A DNA stretch of 64,000 nt from positions 1,798,001-1,862,000 of the forward strand of contig OU342630.1 in NCBI GenBank assembly GCA_910589415.1, in the 5' to 3' direction. Numbering within the stretch: position 1 is the first letter of the stretch; the number at the start of each line of letters is the position of its first letter. A program made the translations under genes and the position numbers. The stretch comes from Malachius bipustulatus. Taxonomy: Eukaryota > Arthropoda > Insecta > Coleoptera > Melyridae. Below the pieces are notes generated by a model that saw only the letters and a list, made by a program, of their open reading frames with translations, was not told the DNA's origin and did not search any database. Positions 42,628 to 54,386 of the stretch are shown here, one piece after another.

Positions 42628-45497
42628 CTAGGGGGTGGTTTTTGACCGTTTTGAGGGGTTGCGCAACCCCAAAGAGAAATTCTGACAACGGCATAAGTCG
42701 GAGCATGTGACATATTTTCTGTCGGGATGTTTTAAGGTGTAGTTAGTGGCCTCCAGGAGAGCACTCAGCTCACCTGTGAGCACGCTGCAGCTGTGATTTA
42801 GAGTGAACTGGTGAGATGATTCCTGTGTGTAGATTGCAGAGCATACGCCTTCGTGGGACCTGGAGGCATCGGTGAAGATGAAAATTGAGTCTCTGTATGA
42901 TTCCGTTTTCTGTCTAAATGTTGTGGTTATTAATTTGGGGTGTGTATGGGATTTTGGCAACTTCGACAACGATGTGTCAATTTTCATTTCGACTGCTGTC
43001 CAAGGGGGAGGGTTGTCAGTTTCTTTGCTTGGTACACCTAGGCAGTCCAAACCAAGGGACTCTGCTATTTTGAGAGATCTTTCATAGAGGGGGAGTTGGG
43101 TAACTCTTTTGTCCTGATAGTGACTGTCTGAAGTGGTAGCGGGAGACTAAGTGGTAGGGTTTTTAAAGAGGATACATATGTCAGAGTCTGTTGGTTCCGA
43201 CGAATATCCAAAGGTAGTTCCCCCGCCAGAAAGAGCATGGTTTGACTTGGGGTGGTGCGGAAACAACCAATGGCCATTCTTATTGCTATATATTTATTTA
43301 TTTATTGCTGTATTTTGGATAACATCAACTTTTTTGAGGAGCGTCTTGCTTGCAGTGCCGTAAGATATTGCTCCGTAGTCGATCCTAGAGCGTATGAGAC
43401 TTTTGTAAAGCTGAAGTAGGATTTGCGTATCGGCTCCCCATTTGTAATGTGCCAGGACTTTGATCACATTGATTGCTTTCGCGCAAGACTTTCTGAGATT
43501 CTGAATGTGACTCTTCCAGCGGAGTTGTGAGTCGAGGGTTACCCCTAGGTATTTAATTTCCCGTGTAAACTGCAGGGTTGAACCATTTAGAAGTAGGTTT
43601 GGAATGTTTGGGCGTCTTTTTCGTGTGAAGAGTAGTCCCTTTATTTTTTCTGTTGAGAAACGGAATCCAGAGGTTTGGGACCAGATATCCAGGTTGTCTA
43701 TTCCCAGTTGAAGAGAACATTGCATTGTAATTGTTTCTTTACCTTTTATGAAGATGACTAGATCATCGGCGTAGAGGGAGACTTTGATAGGTCGAGGAAA
43801 GGAATTGGCAATATTATTTACGGCGATCAGAAAAAGTGTGGCACTAATTACTGAACCTTGGGGAATTCCGTTTTTCAGAGTGTGTTCCCGGGATAAGATA
43901 TTATTAAGTCTCACTTTAAAGGTTCTGTGGGCTAGGAAGTTTTTAATGAAGTATGTAATATTACCACAGAAACCCCATTCTTCCGGCTTCCTTAGGATCA
44001 GATGTCTCCAAGTCATATCAAAGGATTTTTCGATGTCGAAAAATATGGTGGCAACAGATTGGCCCTGAAGGAATGCGTCCTGTACCTCTGATTCCAGGTT
44101 TACGATGTTGTCCGTAGTAGAGCGATTTCGTCTAAAGCCATTTTGGATATTGGTTAGTAGCTGTCGTGATTCTATCATCCAGTTCAGTCTTCTGTTCAGG
44201 ATTTTTTCTAATAGTTTGCACATGGTGCAGGTGACTGAAATTGGGCGATATGATGATAGAAGATGTCTGGGTTTATTGGCTTTTAGCAGTGGGAGGACTA
44301 TACTTTCTGACCATTTGGAAGGGAAGTTACGGGTTGTATAGATTTTGTTAAATATAGAGAGTAGTAGGTGTAATCCTTTAGGTGGAAGGTTTATTAAAAA
44401 CGCGTAAGGTATGTCGTCTGGCCCGGAGCAGGAACTCTTGTATGACTTCAGGGCATCTTCGAGCTCGTGCATTGATATAGCTCCATTGATTGGCGAGTTG
44501 TCGGTGTCTTCACGTGTTGTGACATGAAGTTCTTGTTGTTGCTTAAATGGTAGATTGTTGAACGACAGTTGAAAGAAGGTGGCTAGTGTGTTAGCTATTT
44601 GCTCCGTTGATGTGATAGTTTGGGTGCCGTTTTCTATCCGGTGTATTTTAAAGGAGCAGTTTACGCCTTTAATTTTCCTAACCTTGTTCCACACTTTGGT
44701 GATGGTACTATTGTTGTTCATGGTGGATGTGAATTCGATCCAGGATTTTCTTTCGTTGATTTTAATAATATATCTGGACCTTGCGCGCAGTCGTTTGAAG
44801 TTAAGGAGATGTTCGGGGCTGTTGTGTCGCTTTAGTGTGTTAAACGATTTCTTGCTTGCTTTCACAGCTTCTGCGCAATCGTGATTCCACCATGGTACTC
44901 TGTTATGCTTTTGATAAGTTGGGTGTTGCTTACTTACACTGTCTTCCCCTGCGTCGCTAAGAAGGTTGGTTAGGTATGTGACCAAATCGTTAACGCTGTT
45001 GGCACTGGTTAAAATGTTGTCGTCGATATGGTGGTTGATGTAATCAGAGTAATTTTGCCAGTTTGCTGTTTTCAGTTTCCAGGTTGGGTGAGAGCTGGGG
45101 TTTGTGGGGTTGGTGTGTTGAGGGTTATTAGTCATAATTATAATAGGAAAGTGGTCGCTATTAAAAAGTTGTTTTTCGGTAGTCCACGTAAGGCGTGGCG
45201 CTAATGTTGTATCGCAGAGGGTTAAATCTATGGCAGAGAATTCCCCTGTGTATGCATTAAATCGGGTTGGTTCTCCAGTGTTTAGTAGAAAAATTTGATG
45301 AGTGCTTATGAAGTTTTCAATTAGTGTTCCGCGACGGTCTGTTTTCTGGGAATTCCAGATTATATTGTGGGCGTTTAAGTCACCTAAAATGAGTGTAGGC
45401 CGAGGGAGTTGTTGCATTAGGTGTTCGAGTACATTCAAGGTTTGACTGCTGGGGATATATAAATTGCAGACTGTGAGTTCTGGTGTAGTTTGGAGGC
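42628..45497 (-). pseudogene. LINE ORF2: endonuclease C-part, RT, RNase H
   Basis: Endonuclease residues ILGDLNAHN and SDHFPI, RT with YRPISVTCTMCKLLEK, GIPQGSVISATLF and the catalytic YADDLVIF (about 43750-43773). A small insertion between duplicated AGCAATA words (43281-43308, AATA repeats) breaks the frame after VIQNTA. A further shift lies between 43100 and 43250. RNase H follows (42628-43050) with IFIFTDASR and ELSALLEA but loses its third catalytic region. The N-terminal part of the endonuclease lies beyond the LTR element at 52000-52331. Confidence 0.88.
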
Positions 45498-46866
45498 TGT
45501 GACGTCTCTCCTTTTTTGGAGAGGACGTCTTAATTATTGGGTTAATTTATTTCTTAACCAATGCCTTCAGACGGGATATTTGGGTGGATTTACACAAATG
45601 ATACACGACATTTTAAAAAATAATGTAAATTTATTGTTTCCATAAAATGCGATAAACGTAAAATAATTATTCGATTTGTTCAGCATGCTGGGTGAACGCC
45701 CGGTATATATCTTCCCGGCCCAGCACCCGGTAAAAAGCAGTGCCCTGGCTAACTCGTCGAGTCAGACTACGCCAGTAGGTCGAGGAGGACAAGTTTTTCT
45801 GCGGAGTTCAGTCAACTGGAAAATAAAATGTTAGTGGTGCAATATGAGACGAGAACGGAATGATTTTACTATTATTTTTATCGCGTCGATAAAAGAATGA
45901 GAAATGAACTGAATAAAACTCTCGATTAATATTATTTACATGAAATCTATCATGGTCTCAATTTATGAAAAATTCCCTTTTATTTAAATGAATAATTTAA
46001 TTACTAAATTAGCCCGGGGGAAAATTCTATTTACATGAAATGACCACGGGTTTTATCATTTGATGAGTGATTGGGCTCGTCTTCGATTGCGTAACGGTCA
46101 ATTCTCGTTCGCAACCGAAGGTTGACCTTCTACGTGCCTGGCTAACTCGTCGAGTCAATTCTTCGACTCGTTAGGAAGTCACGGGGGGATTATGCGCTTT
46201 CTCAGATTAATTAGACCAGGGACGCGAATCAATTCTTCGCTTCACCTGGGTCCACGTTCGAAACTGATAAGCTTTAGGGGGTGACGAAAGAGTATCAATA
46301 CTACTCTCTCGTGATATCCCAACTTGACTCCTGGTCAGTACCCAGGCTTCGCATTGGGGTAGGTTAAGGTGTGAGCTTGGAAGAGTCAATTCTTCTTCTT
46401 CGCTCTAGGAGAAGTCCCGATCAGTACTCGGGCCTCTGGGCAAGGGGGTGAGCTATAGATGGCGGACCGGCTATCCTAGATCAGTTCTCTAGGAAGGCCA
46501 GCTGCCATCTGCTCCCGTTCCTTCCATCTCGGTCCCTTTATATAGGTACCGGACGTAAACAACAACAACTTCTTATCTTGTTTTCCTATCGGCTTCGCAT
46601 TTATTCGCTTGGATTTAATATTTTAATATTTCTCGCTGAATTAAATGTTGTTTCCGTTCCTTCCTAGAGGCACTTTCTGTAAACAACAACTGATACCAAT
46701 ATAAAAAACCTCCCTTATCTTGTTGTCGCCGATTTATCTGCTTGGATTTTAATAATTTACTACTTGAATAATTCCTACATGATTTCTTCTCGTTTTCCGT
46801 GGGAATAATATTTTGTTCAAATTATGGCGTCGCTTTCCAGCGTCGCGACGTTACTGTAACGTCACA
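45498..46866 (-). repeat. 1369-bp LTR (3' LTR)
   Basis: Offset to the second copy is exactly 5130 throughout, no difference noticed. Contains GACTCGTCGAGTC-like palindromes. ORF 46207-46389 is repeated identically in the other LTR and is not a gene. Confidence 0.93.
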
Positions 46867-46880
46867 CCCCCCACACGTCG
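46867..46880 (-). other. Polypurine tract
   Basis: Minus strand reads GTGTGGGGGG directly before the 3' LTR. Confidence 0.65.
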
Positions 46881-47051
46881 GTAAAAAAAATCTGAAGCAT
46901 GAGGATTTTTTTCTCTTCCGTCCTCGGAAGTAAAATTGACAACGAACGCTAACTTACAACTATCAATAATTTACAAACCATGCAATAATAATAAAATAAT
47001 GAACCTTCCAAAAACGCTTAAAAACTAATCCGAGATCTTAAGAGATCCATC

Positions 47052-48431
47052 CTACGGCGGACGGGTATTGAACTTCCATCGTCGCTGCGTAGACTCCGCG
47101 TTATCCCTGGAAGCTTCACCGCTTGTGGCTGCACTGTAGCTGTAGCTGCTGTTGCGCTGAGCCTGACGTTGCTTGTCTGCTGGCTCGCGTCTTGTATATA
47201 CGCCGTGCGTAATTTTCCCCTGCAATTCGCCTGTGGGGCTAGCTCGCTTATTCGAGGCGGGTTTGTATCCTGCTGCACTCGTGGCGGGCTCTGCTGCATC
47301 GTCGGTAGGTTCGCAGGCGTATCCAGTCGTGTAACCTTCGTCGTGATTAGCGACGTTTGGTTTCCTTTGAGGAGGCTGTTTTTCGAGGTACTTAACCTCA
47401 GCCTGCTCTTTGCAGCACTCATCATCGGTCATCATCTCTATTACATTCAGAGTGTCCATGATGTCGATCTTGGGGCCTGTGTCAGTAGGTCGCTGCCTAT
47501 CTTGGCGACTTTCGTGCCGATTGCCCTGTTGCTGCTGCTTATATGACGACGCGTAAGGCCTCTCTGCGCGGTCGTCTCTGTTATTGTCCCCCGTAACTGG
47601 GGTTCGTGGGGCGCCATCAACTTTGAATTTAGCTATTTCACTTTGAATTTGGTCAAAGTTTTGCATTAGCTGCTGCAAACCCGAAAGAGAGGTAAAATCG
47701 TTTCTTCGTACATAAATTTTATACTGGGGGAGCATGTTTTTATAAACCCTTTCGAGAGTCTGGATCTCGTTCAGGTTTCCTTCCCTGCGTATGAGGGTAA
47801 GGATATCATTAATATATGATCCCGGTGCTTCGTTGTGCTTCTGTTTTCGGTTTCTTATTATTTCTTCGAGCCTTTCGACATAGTTGGCTGGGAAGAAGTC
47901 CGTTGCGAAAATGTTTTTGAAACCTTCCCACGAGTGCCACTTGTGGGAATTGTTTCTGTGCCATAATAGCGCATCGTTTCGCAGACAGATTATTAATGCT
48001 TGTAGCATGTGCTCCTGTGGGATGCCGAACGTTGCTCGAAGTTCCTCGAGGCGTTCTATAAATTCAGGAGCTTCAGATGACCTACCGCTGAAATATACAT
48101 TTCCTTTCTGGATAATGTTTATGGACTCCAGTGGGTAGGAGGGCCCCATGATTGCCTGTCCTTGCGTTACGTCGCTGTTGCTTTGTGGCAATGATGCAGT
48201 ATGTGCCGTTGCACGCTGCATTTTTTGTATGGTTTCTTGCGCTTCTCTTAACTGTCGTTTTAACAACTCGGTTTCGCTTACGTTCTTCTGGGTTTGCTCT
48301 TTTGGGCGAGCCCCTTGAGCTCCTTGGATAATTGACTTTAATGCGAAATGTCCTCGCAAGCGGGCTCTTAGCTCGTCTAATTTCCCAGTGTTGTCGAGAC
48401 CTAATTTGGTGGTCTCTTCAATAGCTTCCCA
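47052..48431 (-). CDS. Gag of the LTR element, main part
   Basis: About 460 codons that end 185 bases before the 3' LTR. The first codons of the open frame (48432-48491, MTSQTNNDIKLTS) come from the inserted element and do not belong. The Gag homology includes NVYFSGRSSEAPEFIERLEE, LIICLRNDALLWHRNN, WEGFKNIFATDFFPANYVERLEEIIRNRKQ (in part) and ETLERVYKNMLPQYK, a retrotransposon capsid pattern. The C-terminal part is Gln/Ala/Arg-rich with no CCHC knuckle. The true start lies at 50548, beyond the insertion; a short N-terminal exon-like piece is at 50466-50548. Confidence 0.85.
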   Translation of the reverse strand, partial: WEAIEETTKLGLDNTGKLDELRARLRGHFALKSIIQGAQGARPKEQTQKNVSETELLKRQLREAQETIQKMQRATAHTASLPQSNSDVTQGQAIMGPSYPLESINIIQKGNVYFSGRSSEAPEFIERLEELRATFGIPQEHMLQALIICLRNDALLWHRNNSHKWHSWEGFKNIFATDFFPANYVERLEEIIRNRKQKHNEAPGSYINDILTLIRREGNLNEIQTLERVYKNMLPQYKIYVRRNDFTSLSGLQQLMQNFDQIQSEIAKFKVDGAPRTPVTGDNNRDDRAERPYASSYKQQQQGNRHESRQDRQRPTDTGPKIDIMDTLNVIEMMTDDECCKEQAEVKYLEKQPPQRKPNVANHDEGYTTGYACEPTDDAAEPATSAAGYKPASNKRASPTGELQGKITHGVYTRREPADKQRQAQRNSSYSYSAATSGEASRDNAESTQRRWKFNTRPP

Positions 48432-50467
48432 GGTAGCACACTGTCGTCCTAATGACGTCAATTTTATGTCATTATTGGTCTGCGACGTCATTTGTCCAAC
48501 TTAGGACGTCCGAATGACGTCACATTTTATGACGTCAATTCGACGTCTATAATTTAACGTCAATATGACGACATTATTAGGTCATATCTATGACGTATAT
48601 TTGATCTTTTTTCGCTCTATAAAAAGCCCAATTTTATTTTATTTCATAAAAATTTTTATCAATATCTTTTATTTACTTATAAAATATTGCAAACCCCTTA
48701 CTTATTTGTAATATAAATTTTGTTCACCTCGTCATTTTCCTCACAATTGCACTGACATTCGCTCTCTCGCTCGCTCAGGTTTGGTGCCATGCAATTACTT
48801 CATCTCTCTCATCAGTGCTCGGTTCGTGCTCGCATTAATGGCGGTCGGTGGTCGGTTCACGAAAACGCAACGCAAGCGGCTAGCGTTGCCAGATGTAACA
48901 TATAATATGGAATATTGTGACAATTTAAAGTTTCCCTGAATTTCAAGATTTTTTAAATAAAAATATAATATGTAACAAAATCATCAATCGTTCCTAATTC
49001 TTAGGTATAGGTACATTATAAATAGTTTTTTTTTAATGTAGGTACGTAGGTAAGGTAAGTACCTACCTCTCTTTCAGCAACAAAGAAAGATAACATCCCT
49101 TCATTGACCAATTTTTTTTTTTGAACTTTTAGATATTTTATTCTATATCTAGATGTCTATTTATTGTGATACTTTATTGTGTTAGCAAAAATTTTCAATA
49201 AATTTAATTTTCGAATAATAAAATAATTATTTCATACTTTGTTTTTCAAAATTTCAGAAATATAAAAAAAAACAATAAGTAATTTCATTTTTCAAAGTCA
49301 CATCAAATTTTAGCTTATGCTGGATTTATTTTATTTTTATTATAACATCATTTTCTGATCAATCTAATATCGACAACCCGGAGTCATAGATAGTTTCTTT
49401 TCTTCCATATGGCAACCCTGAACAGGCAGAAGACCGTTACCGTTATAGGCAATCACCAATTCACCATCAGTACCACCATCACCATCACCTCGTTAGCACG
49501 GAGCACGGGGGTGGCGAGTGGCGACTATAGCAGCGAGATCGCCTTTTACTTTATTTATTTATTGTTTTGACTTTTGATTTGAATGTTTTGTTTTTGTGTT
49601 GGTTAACTCTCAGATCGTCATCAGCACAGAAGAACTAAGAACAAGAACTTATTTGTGGTGTTTGCTGTTATTACATGGTACCTAATTAGACATTCGTCTT
49701 TCAAAAATCTGTTTTTTTTACATAGGACACAGCTAAGAGCTAAGGTAAGCTTGAGTTTATAGATAATAATCGAGGTACCTAATTATATTAGTAATAAAAG
49801 GAATCAAATGGGAAAATTAGTTTTGCAATTCAAAGCTATTTGTTTTATACTTAAGAGTGGAGGGTAACCTTAAGACTCTGTCTAACAATGAATAATTAAC
49901 ATTTTTGATGTGAACTGAACTTACTAATAAAGATCAAATAGGTAGGTTTAAAATAAACTCATAATATCCTTTATTTTTGCAGTAAACAATAAGAGCAAGG
50001 ATGACCTTTGTGTTAATCGAATTTTCCCCGTCAGAAAGTGGAGGCTTATCCATATATTTCGGGATGACTGGATAACACCAAGAAAAACGGAGATCTTTGG
50101 AATATTTTGTTACTATTATGTTAATTTTTGATACTGTAACCACCTATTGTAAATATACTAAATAAATTGCGTTTGATACCCAATACCCATAAGTCGAATT
50201 ATTATTATTATTATTCCCTATGTATGTATAGTCATATGTCAGACGTCATTTCTGACGTCTTTATTCGTCACTTTTGACGTCCTTCAACGTCATATTTGAC
50301 GTCTTTTAACGTCATGTTTTGACGTCATTTTACGTCAGATACTGACGTCATTTGGCTGTGACATAATGACGTCAGTTTTTGATCATCTGGACGTCATATT
50401 AAATGGACTAATGACGTAAGTACTGTCGAAAAAATGACGTCAAATTAACGTCACTGTGCTGCCTGGG
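48428..50467. mobile_element. 2.04-kb inverted-repeat element with CRE-like arrays, inside gag
   Basis: Ends CCCAGGTAGCACACTG and, inverted, CCCAGGCAGCACAGTG; flanks suggest a 2-bp duplication (AA on the minus strand). Both subterminal regions (48450-48600, 50230-50460) are packed with GACGT words, including seven exact TGACGTCA sites. The centre (48600-50200) has GC-rich islands at 48770-48900 and 49390-49540 but no long ORF. Superfamily not identified. Confidence 0.82.
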
Positions 50468-50548
50468 TTGCTCTTTAGTGAGCTGCTGTATCCACGCGCT
50501 TGTCGTGGTTTGTGCTGTCGCACCCTCCTCGTCTGAATTTGGCATCAT
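50466..50548 (-). pseudogene. Gag N-terminal piece separated by insertion
   Basis: ATG at 50546-50548 begins MMPNSDEEGATAQTTTSAW and runs to LTKEQ. With the inserted element removed the frame continues directly into AIEETTKLG at 48425, so gag was intact before the insertion. Confidence 0.8.
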
Positions 50549-50613
50549 TATGAATTTTTAATTAGCTAAGGGTGCTAATTTTTAGGGAAAATCCCTGTAT
50601 TTATTTTCTTTTT

Positions 50614-50627
50614 GCTCGGGCGCCAGT
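50614..50627 (-). other. Primer-binding site of the gag-only element
   Basis: Minus strand reads ACTGGCGCCCGAGC directly inside the 5' LTR. TGGCGCCC is the primer site complementary to a tRNA-Lys type end. Confidence 0.7.
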
Positions 50628-51996
50628 TGTGACGTCTCTCCTTTTTTGGAGAGGACGTCTTAATTATTGGGTTAATTTATTTCTTAACCAATGCCTTCAG
50701 ACGGGATATTTGGGTGGATTTACACAAATGATACACGACATTTTAAAAAATAATGTAAATTTATTGTTTCCATAAAATGCGATAAACGTAAAATAATTAT
50801 TCGATTTGTTCAGCATGCTGGGTGAACGCCCGGTATATATCTTCCCGGCCCAGCACCCGGTAAAAAGCAGTGCCCTGGCTAACTCGTCGAGTCAGACTAC
50901 GCCAGTAGGTCGAGGAGGACAAGTTTTTCTGCGGAGTTCAGTCAACTGGAAAATAAAATGTTAGTGGTGCAATATGAGACGAGAACGGAATGATTTTACT
51001 ATTATTTTTATCGCGTCGATAAAAGAATGAGAAATGAACTGAATAAAACTCTCGATTAATATTATTTACATGAAATCTATCATGGTCTCAATTTATGAAA
51101 AATTCCCTTTTATTTAAATGAATAATTTAATTACTAAATTAGCCCGGGGGAAAATTCTATTTACATGAAATGACCACGGGTTTTATCATTTGATGAGTGA
51201 TTGGGCTCGTCTTCGATTGCGTAACGGTCAATTCTCGTTCGCAACCGAAGGTTGACCTTCTACGTGCCTGGCTAACTCGTCGAGTCAATTCTTCGACTCG
51301 TTAGGAAGTCACGGGGGGATTATGCGCTTTCTCAGATTAATTAGACCAGGGACGCGAATCAATTCTTCGCTTCACCTGGGTCCACGTTCGAAACTGATAA
51401 GCTTTAGGGGGTGACGAAAGAGTATCAATACTACTCTCTCGTGATATCCCAACTTGACTCCTGGTCAGTACCCAGGCTTCGCATTGGGGTAGGTTAAGGT
51501 GTGAGCTTGGAAGAGTCAATTCTTCTTCTTCGCTCTAGGAGAAGTCCCGATCAGTACTCGGGCCTCTGGGCAAGGGGGTGAGCTATAGATGGCGGACCGG
51601 CTATCCTAGATCAGTTCTCTAGGAAGGCCAGCTGCCATCTGCTCCCGTTCCTTCCATCTCGGTCCCTTTATATAGGTACCGGACGTAAACAACAACAACT
51701 TCTTATCTTGTTTTCCTATCGGCTTCGCATTTATTCGCTTGGATTTAATATTTTAATATTTCTCGCTGAATTAAATGTTGTTTCCGTTCCTTCCTAGAGG
51801 CACTTTCTGTAAACAACAACTGATACCAATATAAAAAACCTCCCTTATCTTGTTGTCGCCGATTTATCTGCTTGGATTTTAATAATTTACTACTTGAATA
51901 ATTCCTACATGATTTCTTCTCGTTTTCCGTGGGAATAATATTTTGTTCAAATTATGGCGTCGCTTTCCAGCGTCGCGACGTTACTGTAACGTCACA
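50628..51996 (-). repeat. 1369-bp LTR (5' LTR)
   Basis: Second copy. As the upstream LTR in element orientation it would drive transcription. Confidence 0.93.
51667..51674 (-). promoter_or_regulatory. TATA box of the 5' LTR
   Basis: TATATAAA on the minus strand followed by a GC-richer stretch. The same box is at 46537-46544 in the other LTR. Orientation agrees with gag. Confidence 0.6.
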
Positions 51997-51999
51997 AGG

Positions 52000-52331
52000 C
52001 GAACTGCGACTGCTTCCAGTTGGGAGTTGGGAGAAATTTGTACTGCGGCGATCCGCTCATAAATAAAAGTTGCTACGCCTCCGCTTGCTTTACTTGCGTT
52101 TGGTCGGTTACGGTAGTACCCAATGTAGTTTTTCGGATGATGGACTTTATTATCTCGGAAGTTGGTTTCTTGTAGACAGATGATTGGAGATTTGTATTTC
52201 ATCATCAAGAGTTGCAGTTCTGCTATATGGGTAAAGTACCCATTTAAATTCCATTGTATTATGAACTCAGAAACTATTTTGTGAAAGGTTAAGATCCTCG
52301 GATCCGTGGGATTCTTCAGGTTCAGGATCAT
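52000..52331 (-). pseudogene. LINE ORF2: endonuclease N-terminal part
   Basis: Reads FIIQWNLNGYFTHIAELQ, the catalytic ICLQETNF (Glu of the metal site) and YRNRPNASKASGGVA, the classic opening of LINE endonucleases. It stops at the LTR insertion; the last codons of the open frame (LVTLQ) come from the LTR. Confidence 0.88.
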
Positions 52332-52433
52332 TGGTTGTCAATTGTTCGGAGATTCTTAGAGATAGATGTCTGTGAGCAAGACAAGAAGATTTTGAGTGTT
52401 TTCAGTGTAGTCTAAGGACAAAGCGTATGGTTA

Positions 52434-53374
52434 CTATGTAATAAACCAATTACTATGGTTACTATGTGCATTTTCTAGAAAATCAACCAGCTGTTGAAAG
52501 TCAAGTGCATACGGAGGATCGACTTTTTTGATAAGTTCCTGTACTGAATCTAGTAGTTCGGCTACGGATGTAAGACTTTTAGTTGATACGGTTCGTTTAA
52601 ATTTTTTCGGTGGTTGTTTGGGAGTGATGGTGGGCGGGTCGGGGGCTCGGAAGAGGTTTTGGAGATGTGGCATGTCGTCTCCCTTATTTGTGTTAGTTGA
52701 AGAGGTACTGGGTGCTGGGCGTTTCTTTTCGGCTTTATTGGATGTTGGGGTTACTTCTATTGGAGTTTGGTTCTTGGTGACAGGCTGCGGTCAGTTGGAA
52801 GATATATGTCCAGTTTGCTTACATAGGAAACAAGTAAGATCGTCATACGCTAAGAAAATCCTGTAGCTGGTATCATCAAAGTTGATTAGTACTGAAGCCG
52901 GTAATGTTAGGTCTTCATTTGGTTGGACGTATATGTGACGTCTGAAACTCAAAACATGGGAGTATTCGTCTCCAGGGATAGATGCGCGTAGAAATGACAT
53001 TGGCCAGACGGGAGTATATCCTAGATCTCTAATAGTGTTTTCTAGCAGTTCGTGAGAGATGGTAGGGCACACATTTGAGAGAATTAAAAAAAAATTATTC
53101 TGCGGGCTGGTGATATCAGTCTTCTTACTGTAACTCGTTCTTGATTAATAAGTATTTCATTGAAATTCTGCACTATTCGATCTACATGATCAGTATTGGA
53201 TAGATAGATGCAGATTCTTTCATTTGATATTCTGGAGACAAATATTAAGTTTTTGGGGCCTATAATGCTTCCTATTTTTAGAACGTAGTCACTGAGTTTT
53301 AGGTCTCCGACAGCATTCAAGATGATGGCTTGTTCTTTTGTAGGGAAGGAGGAGGGTGATTTAGACGTTGTCAC
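52434..53374 (-). pseudogene. LINE ORF1 (nucleic-acid-binding protein)
   Basis: Three pieces. 53084-53374 starts at ATG and ends by a frameshift in an A/T run after ARRII. 52791-53072 continues with CPTISHELLENTI and reaches the zinc knuckle CFLCKQTGHISSN, where the last cysteine codon has become TGA. 52434-52790 carries the Pro/Lys-rich tail and LQNLFRAPDPPTIT. A ribonucleoprotein role with the LINE RNA is known for the family. Two breaks make it inactive. Confidence 0.8.
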
Positions 53375-53768
53375 TTTAGCATAATTATGTGGGGGCAGAG
53401 CTTTGTTGATTTTCAGTTGGATTCATGGATGGATGGCTCCTGTAGTCAGGAGTGTCCATGGTTTTTGAAAGTTTTTTTCATGGGCTGGACGTGTTATCTA
53501 GCAACTTCTGGTGTTTCATTCTCGTTTAACTGGTTGCCAGCACAAAGGCGAGCGATGGGCAGCCTAATGAGATTTTATTTTCTGTCATCAATATCGATAA
53601 AACAAATCAGGCGAATTTCAACCTTAGTGAGCAGAATAGCGCTATTGATAGTTACCAAATGTGGCTTGTAACCATCAGGGCTCGCGCCAGGGATGTAAAA
53701 AACCATTCACCCCGGGGATGAACGTCGGTTGTTACACTGTGGTCATTTACCGCACAAAAACTGAAGAA

Positions 53769-54240
53769 TTACTGAGTGGAAACCAGGAGTAAACAATGAC
53801 CACGTCTGACATCGGTTAGTACTCGAAGTCGATGAGTTTGATCTTGTATGACAATCATGAACCCTTCCGTTTCCCAAAAAAGGTCACTACAAGTAAACCA
53901 TTTGCTCGAAGCTTCTTTGTCGACATGGTTCTGGTTCAGCTCATTGGGGTATCTCCCGTAGAGTTCCTTCTGAGTACAAGATTGATGTTTTGTGCCATTG
54001 TCTTTAATATGTATATCCATGTTTTGGTTTTGTAAGCTTAGCGGTGTGCTGTTCCTGTCTGTGAGAGTTATTGCTTTGTGTAACTTTGACGTCGCTTGCT
54101 TTGTATTGAAGAATTCCCCTAAGATCTTTATTTGCTCGTGATGAAGGTTGGGTAAGTCTAGGAGACCTCTTACCCCACTACTCTGAGGAGAGTCAACCTC
54201 TCTATGGATGCTTTCGGATGATCTTTGTGCTGTGAGGGTG
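53769..54240 (-). pseudogene. R4/Dong-type fragment
   Basis: Translates in one frame as GVRGLLDLPNLHHEQIK, TSKLHKAITLTDRNSTPL and, after a gap, FWETEGFMIVIQDQ. These match the element at 3926 segment by segment (GGRGIIDLHSLHAKQL, HKLHKAIVHTDKNYTPL, LETEGFLLAIQNQ) but are clearly diverged, so this is a different family or older copy. A (TAA)n array lies upstream on the same strand (54355-54390). Confidence 0.75.
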
Positions 54241-54354
54241 TGGCTCGCGTTTTTCGCTGCAGTTCATCCCGATCTGTTTGTTGTATCCATACTTCGTATT
54301 ATTTAGTCTTTTAGATGACAAAACAAAACCAAAGTAGCCTCAAAGAGTCCTCCA

Positions 54355-54386
<32 letters not shown>

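Larger units (their letters stand above)
45498..51996 (-). mobile_element. 6.5-kb LTR element with gag but no pol
   Basis: Two 1369-bp LTRs that look identical by eye (45498-46866, 50628-51996), with TGTGACGT...ACGTCACA ends. Flanked by AGGC at 45494-45497 and 51997-52000. The internal region on the minus strand has a primer site, a gag, no trace of protease, RT or integrase, and a purine tract. It resembles the TR-GAG class described in plants. The identical LTRs mean a very recent insertion. Confidence 0.93.
42480..53700 (-). mobile_element. Jockey/I-type LINE, split by a 6.5-kb LTR element
   Basis: On the minus strand: 5' untranslated region (about 53400-53700), ORF1 with a zinc knuckle, ORF2 with apurinic-type endonuclease, RT and RNase H, then a 3' end near 42480. 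The LTR element at 45498-51996 interrupts the endonuclease. Removing it leaves the ORF2 frame continuous across the AGGC site, so the LINE was complete there at the time. Both ORFs now carry stops or frameshifts. Confidence 0.88.

Noticed and set aside
46207..46389. 60-codon ORF found identically at 51337-51519
   Set aside because: Lies in the LTRs and is duplicated only because the LTRs are; no start context or motif.
48428..50467. GACGT repeats considered as a CRISPR-like array
   Set aside because: No uniform spacers, the words are short palindromes, and the setting is an insect transposon.
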